The position numbers and the translations under genes are program-made. DNA of 13,069 nucleotides, from assembly GCA_003155565.1 (NCBI GenBank), contig PMDM01000427.1, positions 4,703 through 17,771 of the forward strand, in the 5' to 3' direction. The DNA is from Methylococcaceae bacterium. Lineage in GTDB: Bacteria; Pseudomonadota; Gammaproteobacteria; Methylococcales; Methylomonadaceae. Positions within the stretch are counted from its first letter, which is position 1. Every line of letters starts with the position of its first letter. Below are positions 1 to 7,039 of the stretch, piece by piece. The notes beneath the pieces are model-generated. The model ran no database searches. It was not told where the DNA came from and worked only from the letters and a program-made list of their open reading frames with translations.

Positions 1-345
1 TCGTTTTGTGGGCAACGCCATAAAAAGTTTGAGCATAAAGTGCGGCAGGGTTTTCTTGGCAACACTGTCGTCATGAAGCGTGCCGCACTGGATAAAATCG
101 GCTTATGGGACGAGCGTCTACAAGCAGCAGATTATGACTTGTACTATCGCACTCTTGAGCGTTCTCAAAAAATAGGGGATATAAAACCGGTTCATATTTG
201 CTTAGACACATATGTTCACCATTATATTCGTCTGACTTCAAAACAGAGTTTTCCGCCTTTTTTTGACAAGGCTAACTTAATTTCCATCGAAGACAAGTGG
301 GGAAAAGCGAAGATGAATGAATATTTTGAGTTGATGAGCCAATAA
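1..345 (+). CDS. Glycosyltransferase family 2, C-terminal fragment
   Basis: The frame is open from the first base of the window, so the gene is cut by the window edge and its start is not visible; an internal GTG at 40 is probably not the true start. The visible 114 residues contain a pattern typical of the acceptor side of GT-A family 2 enzymes: a hydrophobic strand with N-T-V-V-M, then K-I-G-L-W-D-E-R-L, then A-A-D-Y-D-L-Y-Y-R, in which the acidic residues before the Y-R resemble the catalytic-base region. It would transfer a sugar from a nucleotide donor to a growing glycan at the cytoplasmic face of the membrane. The heptose-precursor genes directly downstream suggest LPS core or another surface glycan. 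The substrate cannot be told from this fragment. Confidence 0.7.
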   Translation, partial: SFCGQRHKKFEHKVRQGFLGNTVVMKRAALDKIGLWDERLQAADYDLYYRTLERSQKIGDIKPVHICLDTYVHHYIRLTSKQSFPPFFDKANLISIEDKWGKAKMNEYFELMSQ

Positions 346-387
346 GTAAGCCTACTAGCAACTAAAATTCGACTAAGATGTAGGGCA

Positions 388-416
388 TTGGCAACCCATA
401 AAATCGTTTTTAGCAT
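388..416 (+). promoter_or_regulatory. Candidate sigma-70 promoter for the heptose operon
   Basis: In the 113-bp gap before gmhA there is TTGGCA (388-393), a 17-bp spacer and TAGCAT (411-416). These match the sigma-70 consensus at 5 of 6 and 4 of 6 positions, at ideal spacing, about 40 bp upstream of the gmhA start. No terminator for the upstream glycosyltransferase is evident, so readthrough from it is equally possible. Confidence 0.35.
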
Positions 417-458
417 TAGAGCCAGATATAAAACCCGCTATCATTCATAGGAAATCAT

Positions 459-1049
459 GTGAAAACATTTTTGTCTGTACTCGCCCAGCATCAAGCGGTG
501 CTGGAACAGCTCGCAAATAATAGCAATGAGATTGAAGCGGCAGGAGCGTTGTTACTCGACACAATAAAACAAGGCGGAAAAATCCTGCTGTGCGGCAATG
601 GTGGCAGCGCGGCGGATTGCCAGCACATTGCGGCGGAATTTGTCGTCCGTTATGAAAAAAAGCGCAAGGCATTAGCCGCTATTGCGTTAACTACAGACAC
701 CTCAATAATAACCGCTTCTGCCAACGATTTAGATTTTGATTCGGTGTTTTCTCGCCAAGTTGAGGCGTTGGGCAATCCAAATGATTGTTTGATAGCTATT
801 TCCACATCCGGGCGTAGCGGCAACGTCATTGCTGCCGTAAAGTCAGCAAAAATCAGGGGAATGACGGTAATTGCTATGACGGGTTCCGAAGACAGCGAAC
901 TAAGCCAGTTGGCGACCATGACGATCAAAGTTCCCTCAATTGTCACCGCACGTATCCAGGAAGCCCACATCGTCATTGGACATTGGTGGTGTGCGGTCGT
1001 AGAAGAAGCGTTCAGCCAGGAGGCGCTCGGTGCTGGCGACAATACCTAA
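459..1049 (+). CDS. gmhA: Phosphoheptose (sedoheptulose-7-phosphate) isomerase
   Basis: This SIS-fold enzyme converts sedoheptulose 7-phosphate to D-glycero-D-manno-heptose 7-phosphate, the first step of ADP-heptose synthesis, in the cytoplasm. Its 196 residues match the usual GmhA length of about 190-200. Visible motifs are C-G-N-G-G-S (45-50), S-T-S-G (116-119) and the zinc-ligand set H56, E60, Q167 and H175, whose spacing equals that of the E. coli ligands H61, E65, Q172 and H180. The start is GTG at 459: the ATG one base upstream runs straight into a stop, and an AGGAAA-like ribosome site precedes the GTG. The 3' end overlaps hldE by 20 bp, which suggests translational coupling. Proteins of this family annotated as DiaA share the SIS fold, but the zinc ligands and context favour GmhA. 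Confidence 0.93.
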   Translation: MKTFLSVLAQHQAVLEQLANNSNEIEAAGALLLDTIKQGGKILLCGNGGSAADCQHIAAEFVVRYEKKRKALAAIALTTDTSIITASANDLDFDSVFSRQVEALGNPNDCLIAISTSGRSGNVIAAVKSAKIRGMTVIAMTGSEDSELSQLATMTIKVPSIVTARIQEAHIVIGHWWCAVVEEAFSQEALGAGDNT

Positions 1050-2454
1050 TTTCTCTAAAGCCCGTGTTTTAGTTATCGGCGACGTGATGCTTGACCGTTA
1101 TTGGTCAGGTAAGGCGGCGCGGATTTCACCCGAAGCACCCGTGCCTGTGGTGCATGTCAAGACCATCGAAGACCGTGTCGGTGGCGCGGGCAACGTGGCA
1201 CTCAATATAGCCAAGCTAGGCGGTATGGTGACCTTATTGTGCGTTATCGGAGATGATGATGAAGGCAAGGCAATCCAAAAGTTATTGGAAGCAGCAGGTG
1301 TAGACTGCGAGTTTGTGGTTGAAAAAACCGTACGTAGTATCTGCAAGTTACGTGTAATGGCCCAACATCAACAGCTTATACGGGTCGATTTTGAAGAATC
1401 GCCGCTTAAATTTGATGAAGAAGTTTTGTTTGCACGACTGCGTACGCATTTGCCCGAAAATAATGTGCTGGTGCTTTCGGATTACGGTAAAGGTACGCTT
1501 GCTGATGCAGCAAGGCATATCCATGAGGCGAAGCAAGCAGGGCTTAAGGTCTTGGTTGACCCAAAAGGCTTGGATTATAAGCGTTATGCTCGGGCAGACA
1601 TCATCACGCCCAATTTGGCAGAATTACAAGCCGTGGTAGGTGTTTGTGAAAATGAACAGGATTTGCTTGAAAAAGGGCGGGAGCTTTTAAAGCAGTATAA
1701 GTTCTCTTCGCTGTTGCTGACGCGCGGCGAAGCCGGTATGACGCTGATACAAGAGACCCAAGCGCATTCATTACCCGCCCAAGCCAAGGATGTCTTTGAT
1801 GTGACTGGAGCCGGGGATACCGTGATTGCCGTCATGGCGTTAGGTGTGGCTCTTAATATGCCTTTAGCTGAAGCCATGTATCTGGCAAATCTGGCAGGTG
1901 GCATTGTGGTGGGCAAGTTGGGGACATCAACTGTCTCTACATTAGAATTGTCCCGTGCCATGCACGGTGAACGCGGTTCGCAATATGGCATTGTCACGGA
2001 AGATGAATTGGCGAAACTCATCCTGCGAGCAAAAGCCCATGATGAACACATCATCATGACCAATGGCTGCTTTGATTTGTTACATGCAGGGCATGTGACT
2101 TATCTGCAACAAGCGAAAGCCTTAGGTGACCGTTTGATTGTCGCCGTCAATTCAGATGCTTCCGTTAAACAACTCAAGGGAGAAAACCGCCCAATCAATG
2201 GCCTGCACGAACGCATGACAGTCCTGGCGGCCTTGGCTTGCGTAGACTGGGTCGTCGGCTTTGAAGAAGAAACACCGGAGCGGTTGTATTGCCGATTATT
2301 GCCGGATGTCATCGTTAAAGGGGGCGATTATGCTTCCGAGCAAGTCGCCGGTGGCGATTGTGTCGTAAAAGCAGGTGGCGAGGTAAAAATTTTACAGTTC
2401 GTCGATGGGCAATCGACCACGGCGATGATTAACAAGGCGAGGGCAACGGAATGA
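1030..2454 (+). CDS. hldE: Bifunctional heptose-7-P kinase / heptose-1-P adenylyltransferase
   Basis: The 474-residue protein is close to the 477 of E. coli HldE. The N-terminal half (about 1-320) is a PfkB/ribokinase-type kinase that phosphorylates C1 of D-glycero-D-manno-heptose 7-phosphate; it carries D-V-M-L-D-R-Y near residue 18, G-G-A-G-N at 51-55 and the D-V-T-G-A-G-D-T signature at 257-264 with the catalytic base D263. The C-terminal part (about 340-474) is a cytidylyltransferase-like domain that makes ADP-heptose, with [11 protein letters not shown] at 345-355 and a late K-G-G-D-Y. The start is GTG inside gmhA and the stop overlaps the hldD start as ATGA, so the three genes form one coupled operon. 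A decayed copy of its last 177 bases lies downstream at 3875-4049. Confidence 0.96.
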   Translation: MLATIPNFSKARVLVIGDVMLDRYWSGKAARISPEAPVPVVHVKTIEDRVGGAGNVALNIAKLGGMVTLLCVIGDDDEGKAIQKLLEAAGVDCEFVVEKTVRSICKLRVMAQHQQLIRVDFEESPLKFDEEVLFARLRTHLPENNVLVLSDYGKGTLADAARHIHEAKQAGLKVLVDPKGLDYKRYARADIITPNLAELQAVVGVCENEQDLLEKGRELLKQYKFSSLLLTRGEAGMTLIQETQAHSLPAQAKDVFDVTGAGDTVIAVMALGVALNMPLAEAMYLANLAGGIVVGKLGTSTVSTLELSRAMHGERGSQYGIVTEDELAKLILRAKAHDEHIIMTNGCFDLLHAGHVTYLQQAKALGDRLIVAVNSDASVKQLKGENRPINGLHERMTVLAALACVDWVVGFEEETPERLYCRLLPDVIVKGGDYASEQVAGGDCVVKAGGEVKILQFVDGQSTTAMINKARATE

Positions 2455-3401
2455 TTGTTGTAACGGGCGGTGCAGGTTTTATCGGCAGTAATTTGATAAA
2501 GGCATTAAACGGGCGGGGCGAAAACTATATATTGCTGGTAGATAATCTGGCTGATGGCCGAAAAATGCACAATATCGCCGACCTGGATATTGCCGATTAC
2601 ATGGACAAAACATGGTTTATAGAAAAGATCGGGACGACTGGTTTTTTAGATAACGTACAAGCAGTATTTCACCAAGGCGCGTGTTCCGCGACCACCGAAT
2701 GGGATGGTCAGTATGTCATGATGAACAATTATGATTACTCTAAACGTCTCTTGCATCATTGCATCGAAAAAAATATACCGTTTATCTATGCTTCATCCGC
2801 TTCCGTTTACGGTACTGGCAAACTGGGCTTTCGAGTAGACCATAGCTGCGAACACCCCATCAATATGTATGCCTACTCAAAGTTCCAGTTTGACCAATAT
2901 GTCCGGCAGATATTACCGCAATCAACAAGCCAGATAGTCGGACTGCGTTACTTTAATGTGTACGGCTCAAGAGAACAGCATAAAGGCACGATGAGCAGCA
3001 CCGCGTTCCATTTTAACAACCAGATTATCGAACAGAAAAAAGCAAAGTTGTTTGAAGGCTGTGACGGTTTCGCCAATGGTGAGCAAAAGCGGGATTTTGT
3101 TTATGTAGCTGATGTGATCGATGTCAACTTGTGGTTTTTGGATCATCCAGGGCAACGTGGCATTTATAATGTAGGGACGGGCAAGGCTGAAACTTTCAAT
3201 GCAGTCGCACAAGCAGTAATTGATTGGCACAGAGAAGGAAGTATTGAATATATTCCTTTCCCAGCGCATTTGCAGGGTTCATACCAGAGCTATACCCAAG
3301 CAGATATTTCCGAGCTAAGGCAAGCGGGTTATTCCAAAGAGTTTCTTGATGTTAAACAAGGCGTAGGAAGGTACTTGGATAGCTTGAATCGTAAGGGCTA
3401 A
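2451..3401 (+). CDS. hldD: ADP-L-glycero-D-manno-heptose 6-epimerase
   Basis: HldD inverts C6 of ADP-D-glycero-D-manno-heptose to give the L,D form used by LPS core heptosyltransferases. The 316 residues (E. coli about 310) form a short-chain dehydrogenase/reductase fold. The NADP-binding G-G-A-G-F-I-G is at 6-12, S-S-A-S-V-Y-G near 115, and the catalytic Y140-x3-K144 pair and K178 fall at the same numbers as in E. coli HldD. The ATG overlaps the hldE stop by four bases, indicating coupled translation. It is the last recognisable member of the heptose operon here. The phosphatase gmhB needed between the two HldE reactions is not in the window and must be elsewhere or upstream. The gene is flanked by the intact hldE 3' end and a decayed copy of it. 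Confidence 0.96.
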   Translation: MIVVTGGAGFIGSNLIKALNGRGENYILLVDNLADGRKMHNIADLDIADYMDKTWFIEKIGTTGFLDNVQAVFHQGACSATTEWDGQYVMMNNYDYSKRLLHHCIEKNIPFIYASSASVYGTGKLGFRVDHSCEHPINMYAYSKFQFDQYVRQILPQSTSQIVGLRYFNVYGSREQHKGTMSSTAFHFNNQIIEQKKAKLFEGCDGFANGEQKRDFVYVADVIDVNLWFLDHPGQRGIYNVGTGKAETFNAVAQAVIDWHREGSIEYIPFPAHLQGSYQSYTQADISELRQAGYSKEFLDVKQGVGRYLDSLNRKG

Positions 3402-3422
3402 TGCTGTGTCAGAGTAAGTAAA

Positions 3423-3502
3423 TGTAGGTTGTGGGTGAGGGACGAGCCCCAACATTTACCGCTTCGATGTGTTGGAGATTCCTTAAGTCACTCCGACCTA
3501 CC
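3423..3502 (+). repeat. Two-hairpin interspersed repeat (REP/BIME-like)
   Basis: The outer ends are GTAGGT (3424-3429) and ACCTAC (3496-3501), an inverted pair. Inside are two hairpins: GTTGTGGG (3428-3435) with CCCCAAC (3447-3453), and GTTGGAG (3471-3477) with CTCCGAC (3491-3497, one G-T pair). Starts of the type TGTAGGTTGGG and GA-rich loops resemble abundant extragenic palindromic repeats of gammaproteobacteria. It sits just after hldD and is non-coding. Strand is arbitrary. Confidence 0.6.
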
Positions 3503-3540
3503 GCGCTGGCAATAACCGAGCAGTTTTCGTTGGATTTATC

Positions 3541-3562
3541 AAAACAAAGCGTTTGTTTTTTG
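3541..3562 (+). terminator. Weak A/T-rich terminator candidate after hldD
   Basis: AAAACAAA (3541-3548) and TTTGTTTT (3552-3559) form a perfect 8-bp stem around GCG, continuing into more T residues. The stem has almost no G-C pairs, so it is thermodynamically weak. A second small stem, CCAGC (3573-3577) with GCTGG (3587-3591) followed by CATTTTT, lies just downstream. Either or both could end the heptose operon transcript. Confidence 0.3.
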
Positions 3563-3617
3563 CCCAATCATCCCAGCTTAGACAGGGCTGGCATTTTTAG
3601 TTAACTACTTGGAAATC

Positions 3618-3824
3618 ATGAAAAATATCATCTTGTTGATTACCTGTTTCATGATGCTTGCCTGTACGCAAGGGTCTACTCCTACACCCGAAACGCTCTC
3701 GTTATCAAAGTATTCGCGTCAGGATTTATGCTGTTCTGTTACCTTGAGCCAATTGGATGCTTCCCGTTGGGAAGCCTCCGGTTGTGGTAAACGCGGGGTT
3801 TATAAGCAAGACCAAGGGGGATGA
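3618..3824 (+). CDS. Short putative lipoprotein, possibly 3'-truncated
   Basis: From the ATG at 3618 the product is 68 residues; a GGAA-type site lies just upstream, and the TTG at 3609 is a less likely start. The N-terminus M-K-N-I-I-L-L-I is a lipoprotein signal ending in the lipobox M-L-A-C, so the mature protein would be lipidated and only about 50 residues long. It has a C-C pair and the motif S-G-C-G-K-R-G-V-Y near the end. That motif resembles the 'GCGkraxY' pattern in some uncharacterised bacterial lipoproteins, where it is usually followed by Y-x-C; here the frame ends soon after in K-Q-D-Q-G-G. I do not recognise a function. The short tail and the adjacent gene debris suggest it may have lost its 3' end. 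Confidence 0.5.
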   Translation: MKNIILLITCFMMLACTQGSTPTPETLSLSKYSRQDLCCSVTLSQLDASRWEASGCGKRGVYKQDQGG

Positions 3825-3874
3825 CAGAGGATAGGAAACCAGGCTCGGCGGCAGACAAACTGCCCATTTGTGCC

Positions 3875-4049
3875 CAGTGATTGGCTTGTAGCGTGTTGCC
3901 CGATGTGATTGTTAAAGCCGGCGATTACCACCCAGAGCAAGTCGCAGGTTGCGATTACGTTATCAGGGCGGGGTGGTGAGGTTAAAATTTTACCTTTCGT
4001 GGAAGGGCAATCAACGACCACCATGATTAATAAACTCAATTCACGGTAG
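3875..4049 (+). pseudogene. hldE: Decayed 3' remnant of a second hldE
   Basis: This stretch aligns with the last 177 bases of hldE (2278-2454). Its frame reads L-P-D-V-I-V-K-A-G-D-Y, then E-Q-V-A-G, then after a shift [13 protein letters not shown] and M-I-N-K. By hand count 36 of 46 residues and about 104 of 138 bases match the intact gene, many differences being at third positions. It is broken by a TGA at 3878-3880, where hldE has an arginine codon, and by one extra G in the run 3970-3973 that shifts the frame. It keeps its own stop, TAG at 4047-4049. It lacks the N-terminal kinase and the nucleotide-binding H-x-G-H part, so it cannot make an active enzyme. Confidence 0.88.
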
Positions 4050-4071
4050 ATGTGGATTTTTTGATACACCA

Positions 4072-5448
4072 TCACAACTCCGAAAGTGTATCAAGCGCTT
4101 CCGAAAGCGTGGCAACCGGGTAAATTTGCAAGCCCTCAATACGTTTTTTGGGCGCATTCGCCTTGGGTATCACCGCTTTTTTGAAGCCATGTTTAACGGC
4201 ATCATTTAAGCGCGATTGACCATTCGCAACTGGCCTGATTTCGCCGTTTAAACCGATTTCCCCGAAAAAGAATGCATCGTGCGGAATTATTTTATCCCTA
4301 AAACTGGAGACTATACCGACGATAATCGCCAAATCAGAACTGGTTTCCGTCACTCTAATGCCACCTACCACATTGGCATAAATTTCATCGTTAGCAGTAA
4401 AAATGCCGCCATGACGGGTCAATACAGCCAGCAACATAGCGAGGCGATTCTGGTCAAAACCTACTGCCAGCCTACGTGGATTGCCATACTGGCATTCTGT
4501 TACCAATGCTTGAATTTCCACCAGCAACGGGCGAGTCCCTTCCCATAGCACCGTCACCACGCTTCCAGGAGAAGGTTTGTCCGGCCTGTTCAAGAACATC
4601 GCCGATGGGTTTTTTACTTCTTTAAGACCAGTGCTATCCATGGCAAAAAAACCCAGTTCGCCGACACTGCCAAAGCGGTTTTTATCCGCCCTCAGCATCC
4701 TGAAACGGGCGTCATCCGTGGACGAAAGCATCACTTGGGTATCGACAATATGGCTTAAAGTCATCGGCCCAGCCAAAGATTGATCTTTGGTGACATGCCC
4801 GACCATAAAGATAGAAATGTGGTGCTTTTTTGCATATTGGGTCAGGTAACTGGCTGACTCCCTGACCTGGGAGACGGAACCCGGTGCCGACTCGACATCT
4901 TGGGTGTACACGACCTGAATGGAGTCAATCACCAAGATTTTCGGCTTTATCTCGTCAAGGACATCGCAAATCCGTTGCACCGAGGTTTCGGCTAACATCA
5001 TGATTTTGTCGGCTGGCAAGCCTAAGCGATGGGCCCGTTCAGCAATTTGTTGTAAGGATTCCTCGCCGGACACATACAAAACTGAAATTCCCTGAGCAGC
5101 AATATTGGCGATGGCTTGCAATAAAATGGTACTTTTGCCTGCGCCAGGCGCTCCACCAATCAACACCACGCTACCCGTCACAATGCCGCCGCCCAGGACG
5201 CGGTCAAATTCTGAAATGCCTGTGGCAATGCGTTCAGCGTGTACCAAACTCACGTCCGACAATAATTTCACCTCGGAAACACTGCCCGCATAACCTAAAG
5301 AGCGGCTAGTACGTTCATTACTGGCTGTGCCTAACCTGACTTCTTTGATGGTATTCCATTCGCCGCAACTGGTGCATTGTCCGCCCCAACGGGGATAATC
5401 CGCCCCGCATTGCTCGCACACAAAGGCACTATGCTTTTTCTTGCTCAT
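4072..5448 (-). CDS. radA: DNA repair protein RadA/Sms
   Basis: RadA is a RecA-like ATPase that drives branch migration and processing of recombination intermediates. At 458 residues it matches the family (E. coli 460). Domains in order are an N-terminal zinc finger with C11, C14, C25 and C28; a RecA-like core with Walker A G-G-A-P-G-A-G-K-S-T at 98-107, a Walker B strand L-V-I-D-S around 172-176 and the RadA-specific K-N-R-F-G at 256-260; and a C-terminal Lon-protease-like domain with V-V-G-G-I-R-V-T-E-T and G-E-I-G-L-N-G-E-I-R. It starts 15 bp after the metallopeptidase gene on the same strand, so the two are probably cotranscribed. No strong ribosome site is visible. Its 3' end converges on the hldE remnant, with 22 bp between them. 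Confidence 0.96.
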   Translation of the reverse strand: MSKKKHSAFVCEQCGADYPRWGGQCTSCGEWNTIKEVRLGTASNERTSRSLGYAGSVSEVKLLSDVSLVHAERIATGISEFDRVLGGGIVTGSVVLIGGAPGAGKSTILLQAIANIAAQGISVLYVSGEESLQQIAERAHRLGLPADKIMMLAETSVQRICDVLDEIKPKILVIDSIQVVYTQDVESAPGSVSQVRESASYLTQYAKKHHISIFMVGHVTKDQSLAGPMTLSHIVDTQVMLSSTDDARFRMLRADKNRFGSVGELGFFAMDSTGLKEVKNPSAMFLNRPDKPSPGSVVTVLWEGTRPLLVEIQALVTECQYGNPRRLAVGFDQNRLAMLLAVLTRHGGIFTANDEIYANVVGGIRVTETSSDLAIIVGIVSSFRDKIIPHDAFFFGEIGLNGEIRPVANGQSRLNDAVKHGFKKAVIPKANAPKKRIEGLQIYPVATLSEALDTLSEL

Positions 5449-5463
5449 TGGTCAGCTAGATAA

Positions 5464-6201
5464 TCAGTCAGTTCTGTCAGAAAACGCCAACATCAAACTG
5501 CGCCCCTGTTTTTTCAGCCAGTTCCGCCTGTTTTGGTAATCCGGCAAATGCTCGGAAACCAATGACCAGAATTGGCTGGAATGATTTTTTACCCGTATGT
5601 GGCAAAGTTCATGCACGACCACATATTCCAATACCTCTTTTGGAGCCATAATCAGCAACCAGTTGATATTGATGTCGTTATGGATACCACAACTACCCCA
5701 GCGGCTTTTTTGCGTCTTAATCGTAATCGTACGGGGGTTAAGCTGATGTTTAGCGGCATGGCTCTCGACCATTCGCTCGACTAGCTGTTTAGTTTGTTTT
5801 TTCATCCAGCGGATCAAGGCTTCCCTGATTTGATGGTTATGTTCATCAGGATTTAGGGCTTCGGGAACAAAAGCCGTATAGCCATCCGTAAATTCTATTT
5901 TGATCCGTTTTAATTTTGTTGGCATTACCGTTAACGGGTACACGTTGCCTTGGTAGATAATATTGGCTCCAGATTTATACTCAAAGGGTACAAAACCGCT
6001 TTGCTGAGGGCTTGAAGCCGCCATTTTTTTCAATGCCTGGGTAATCCACTGCTGCTTTGCCTGCACAAATTTATGCAGCTTATGCTCTGGTATTTGCAAG
6101 GGAGCGACAATTTCCACCTGACCGGGTTTGACCACAATACGCGCATTAGAAACCCGATGGCTGCGCCGAATACGGTAAGAAAAGGGTAGGTTTGTAAACA
6201 C
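5464..6201 (-). CDS. YgjP-type M48-family zinc metallopeptidase
   Basis: The 245 residues match the YgjP/DUF45 family of predicted cytosolic, SprT-like metallopeptidases. The zinc motif is H-E-L-C-H at 197-201 within V-V-V-H-E-L-C-H-I-R, with H207 in K-N-H-S-S-Q-F-W as probable third ligand. The family signature S-R-W-G-S-C is at 166-171, followed by the N-I-N-W-L-L strand. There is no signal peptide or membrane segment. The start is GTG at 6201 with no obvious ribosome site. In other bacteria such genes often sit beside restriction or repair genes; here it precedes radA with a 15-bp gap. The physiological substrate of this family is not established, so no specific role is claimed. Confidence 0.88.
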   Translation of the reverse strand: MFTNLPFSYRIRRSHRVSNARIVVKPGQVEIVAPLQIPEHKLHKFVQAKQQWITQALKKMAASSPQQSGFVPFEYKSGANIIYQGNVYPLTVMPTKLKRIKIEFTDGYTAFVPEALNPDEHNHQIREALIRWMKKQTKQLVERMVESHAAKHQLNPRTITIKTQKSRWGSCGIHNDININWLLIMAPKEVLEYVVVHELCHIRVKNHSSQFWSLVSEHLPDYQNRRNWLKKQGRSLMLAFSDRTD

Positions 6202-6314
6202 TCAGCGCTCGTGAAAGTAATTATTTGTAGCAGACAGTTTACTATATCGTTTACTAAGACCTTGGTAAATTGAGTTGAACTGCTGAATTATCTTAGCAAT
6301 CGAGTGAAACTCTT

Positions 6315-6334
6315 GTAAGATTACCCTGTCTTAC
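6315..6334 (+). other. Small hairpin in yccA leader
   Basis: GTAAGA (6315-6320) and TCTTAC (6329-6334) form a perfect 6-bp stem with an 8-base loop, about 35 bp upstream of the yccA ATG. It could be an operator or part of the mRNA leader. The rest of the 6202-6370 divergent gap holds no convincing promoter that I can place. Confidence 0.25.
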
Positions 6335-6370
6335 GTCCTCTTATTCACTTGTTTTAAGGAATTCACGTTT

Positions 6371-7039
6371 ATGCGATTAAATACTGCTATTACCCGTTCA
6401 GAAGACAGCATCCTATCAACCAATAAGGTATTGAAAAATACCTACCTGCTGTTGTCCATGACCCTGTTGTTCAGCGCCATGACGGCAGGGGCTTCCATGT
6501 ATTTCAACCTGCCCCCTCTTGGCATGATTGTGACCATGGTCGGTTATTTTGGTTTGTTGTTTTTGACTACCAAATTTAGTGACCGCAGTTTGGGCCTAGT
6601 TTTTGTTTTTGCATTGACCGGATTCATGGGACTGACCCTTGGGCCAGTCATCAGCATGTACACCCAGGCTTTCAGCAACGGTAATGAACTGGTCATGACT
6701 GCATTAGGTGGCACTGGCGCTATCTTTCTGGGGCTTTCCGGTTATGCACTGACCACCCGCAAAGACTTTAGTTTTATGGCGGGTTTCCTGATGGTCGGCA
6801 TCCTGGTGGCATTTCTGGCTGGGATCGGTGCTGTGGTGTTTGCCATTCCTGCTTTGTCACTGGCGGTTTCAGCCATGTTCATCTTGCTGATGTCGGGCAT
6901 GATTTTGTACCAAACCAGTGAAATCGTCCACGGCGGTGAAACTAACTACATATTGGCAACGGTTTCCTTGTACGTTTCCATCTACAACCTGTTCCTGAGT
7001 TTGCTGCAAATTCTTGGTGTGTTTGGTGGTGAGGACTAA
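6371..7039 (+). CDS. yccA: Bax inhibitor-1 family protein, FtsH modulator YccA
   Basis: The 222-residue protein has seven hydrophobic segments and closely resembles E. coli YccA (219 residues), an inner-membrane substrate and inhibitor of the FtsH protease. Visible hallmarks are the cytosolic N-terminus with S-T-N-K-V-L-K-N-T-Y, the central A-L-T-T-R-K-D-F-S-F, and the C-terminal H-G-G-E-T-N-Y-I near 187-194 followed by S-L-Y-V-S-I-Y-N. The BI-1 family is associated with membrane stress and, in some members, calcium leak; the YccA role with FtsH is the established one for this subgroup. AAGGA at 6356-6360 lies about 10 bp before the ATG. A terminator follows 18 bp after the stop. The next gene starts inside the last codons of yccA. 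Confidence 0.93.
   Translation: MRLNTAITRSEDSILSTNKVLKNTYLLLSMTLLFSAMTAGASMYFNLPPLGMIVTMVGYFGLLFLTTKFSDRSLGLVFVFALTGFMGLTLGPVISMYTQAFSNGNELVMTALGGTGAIFLGLSGYALTTRKDFSFMAGFLMVGILVAFLAGIGAVVFAIPALSLAVSAMFILLMSGMILYQTSEIVHGGETNYILATVSLYVSIYNLFLSLLQILGVFGGED

Noticed and set aside
650..1042. Minus-strand frame of 130 codons opposite gmhA
   Set aside because: It lies entirely over the well-supported gmhA frame, and its product has no recognisable motif.
3609..3617. TTG at 3609 as start of the small lipoprotein
   Set aside because: The ATG at 3618 gives a normal M-K-N signal peptide and has a GGAA site just upstream.
3875..4049. The hldE-like stretch might be an assembly or sequencing duplicate
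   Set aside because: It differs from hldE at about a quarter of positions, mostly third codon positions, and has its own different 3' codons and stop, which assembly error cannot produce.
6315..6334. Riboswitch upstream of yccA
   Set aside because: Only one 6-bp stem with no further conserved-looking structure or pairing with the ribosome site; kept only as a small hairpin.
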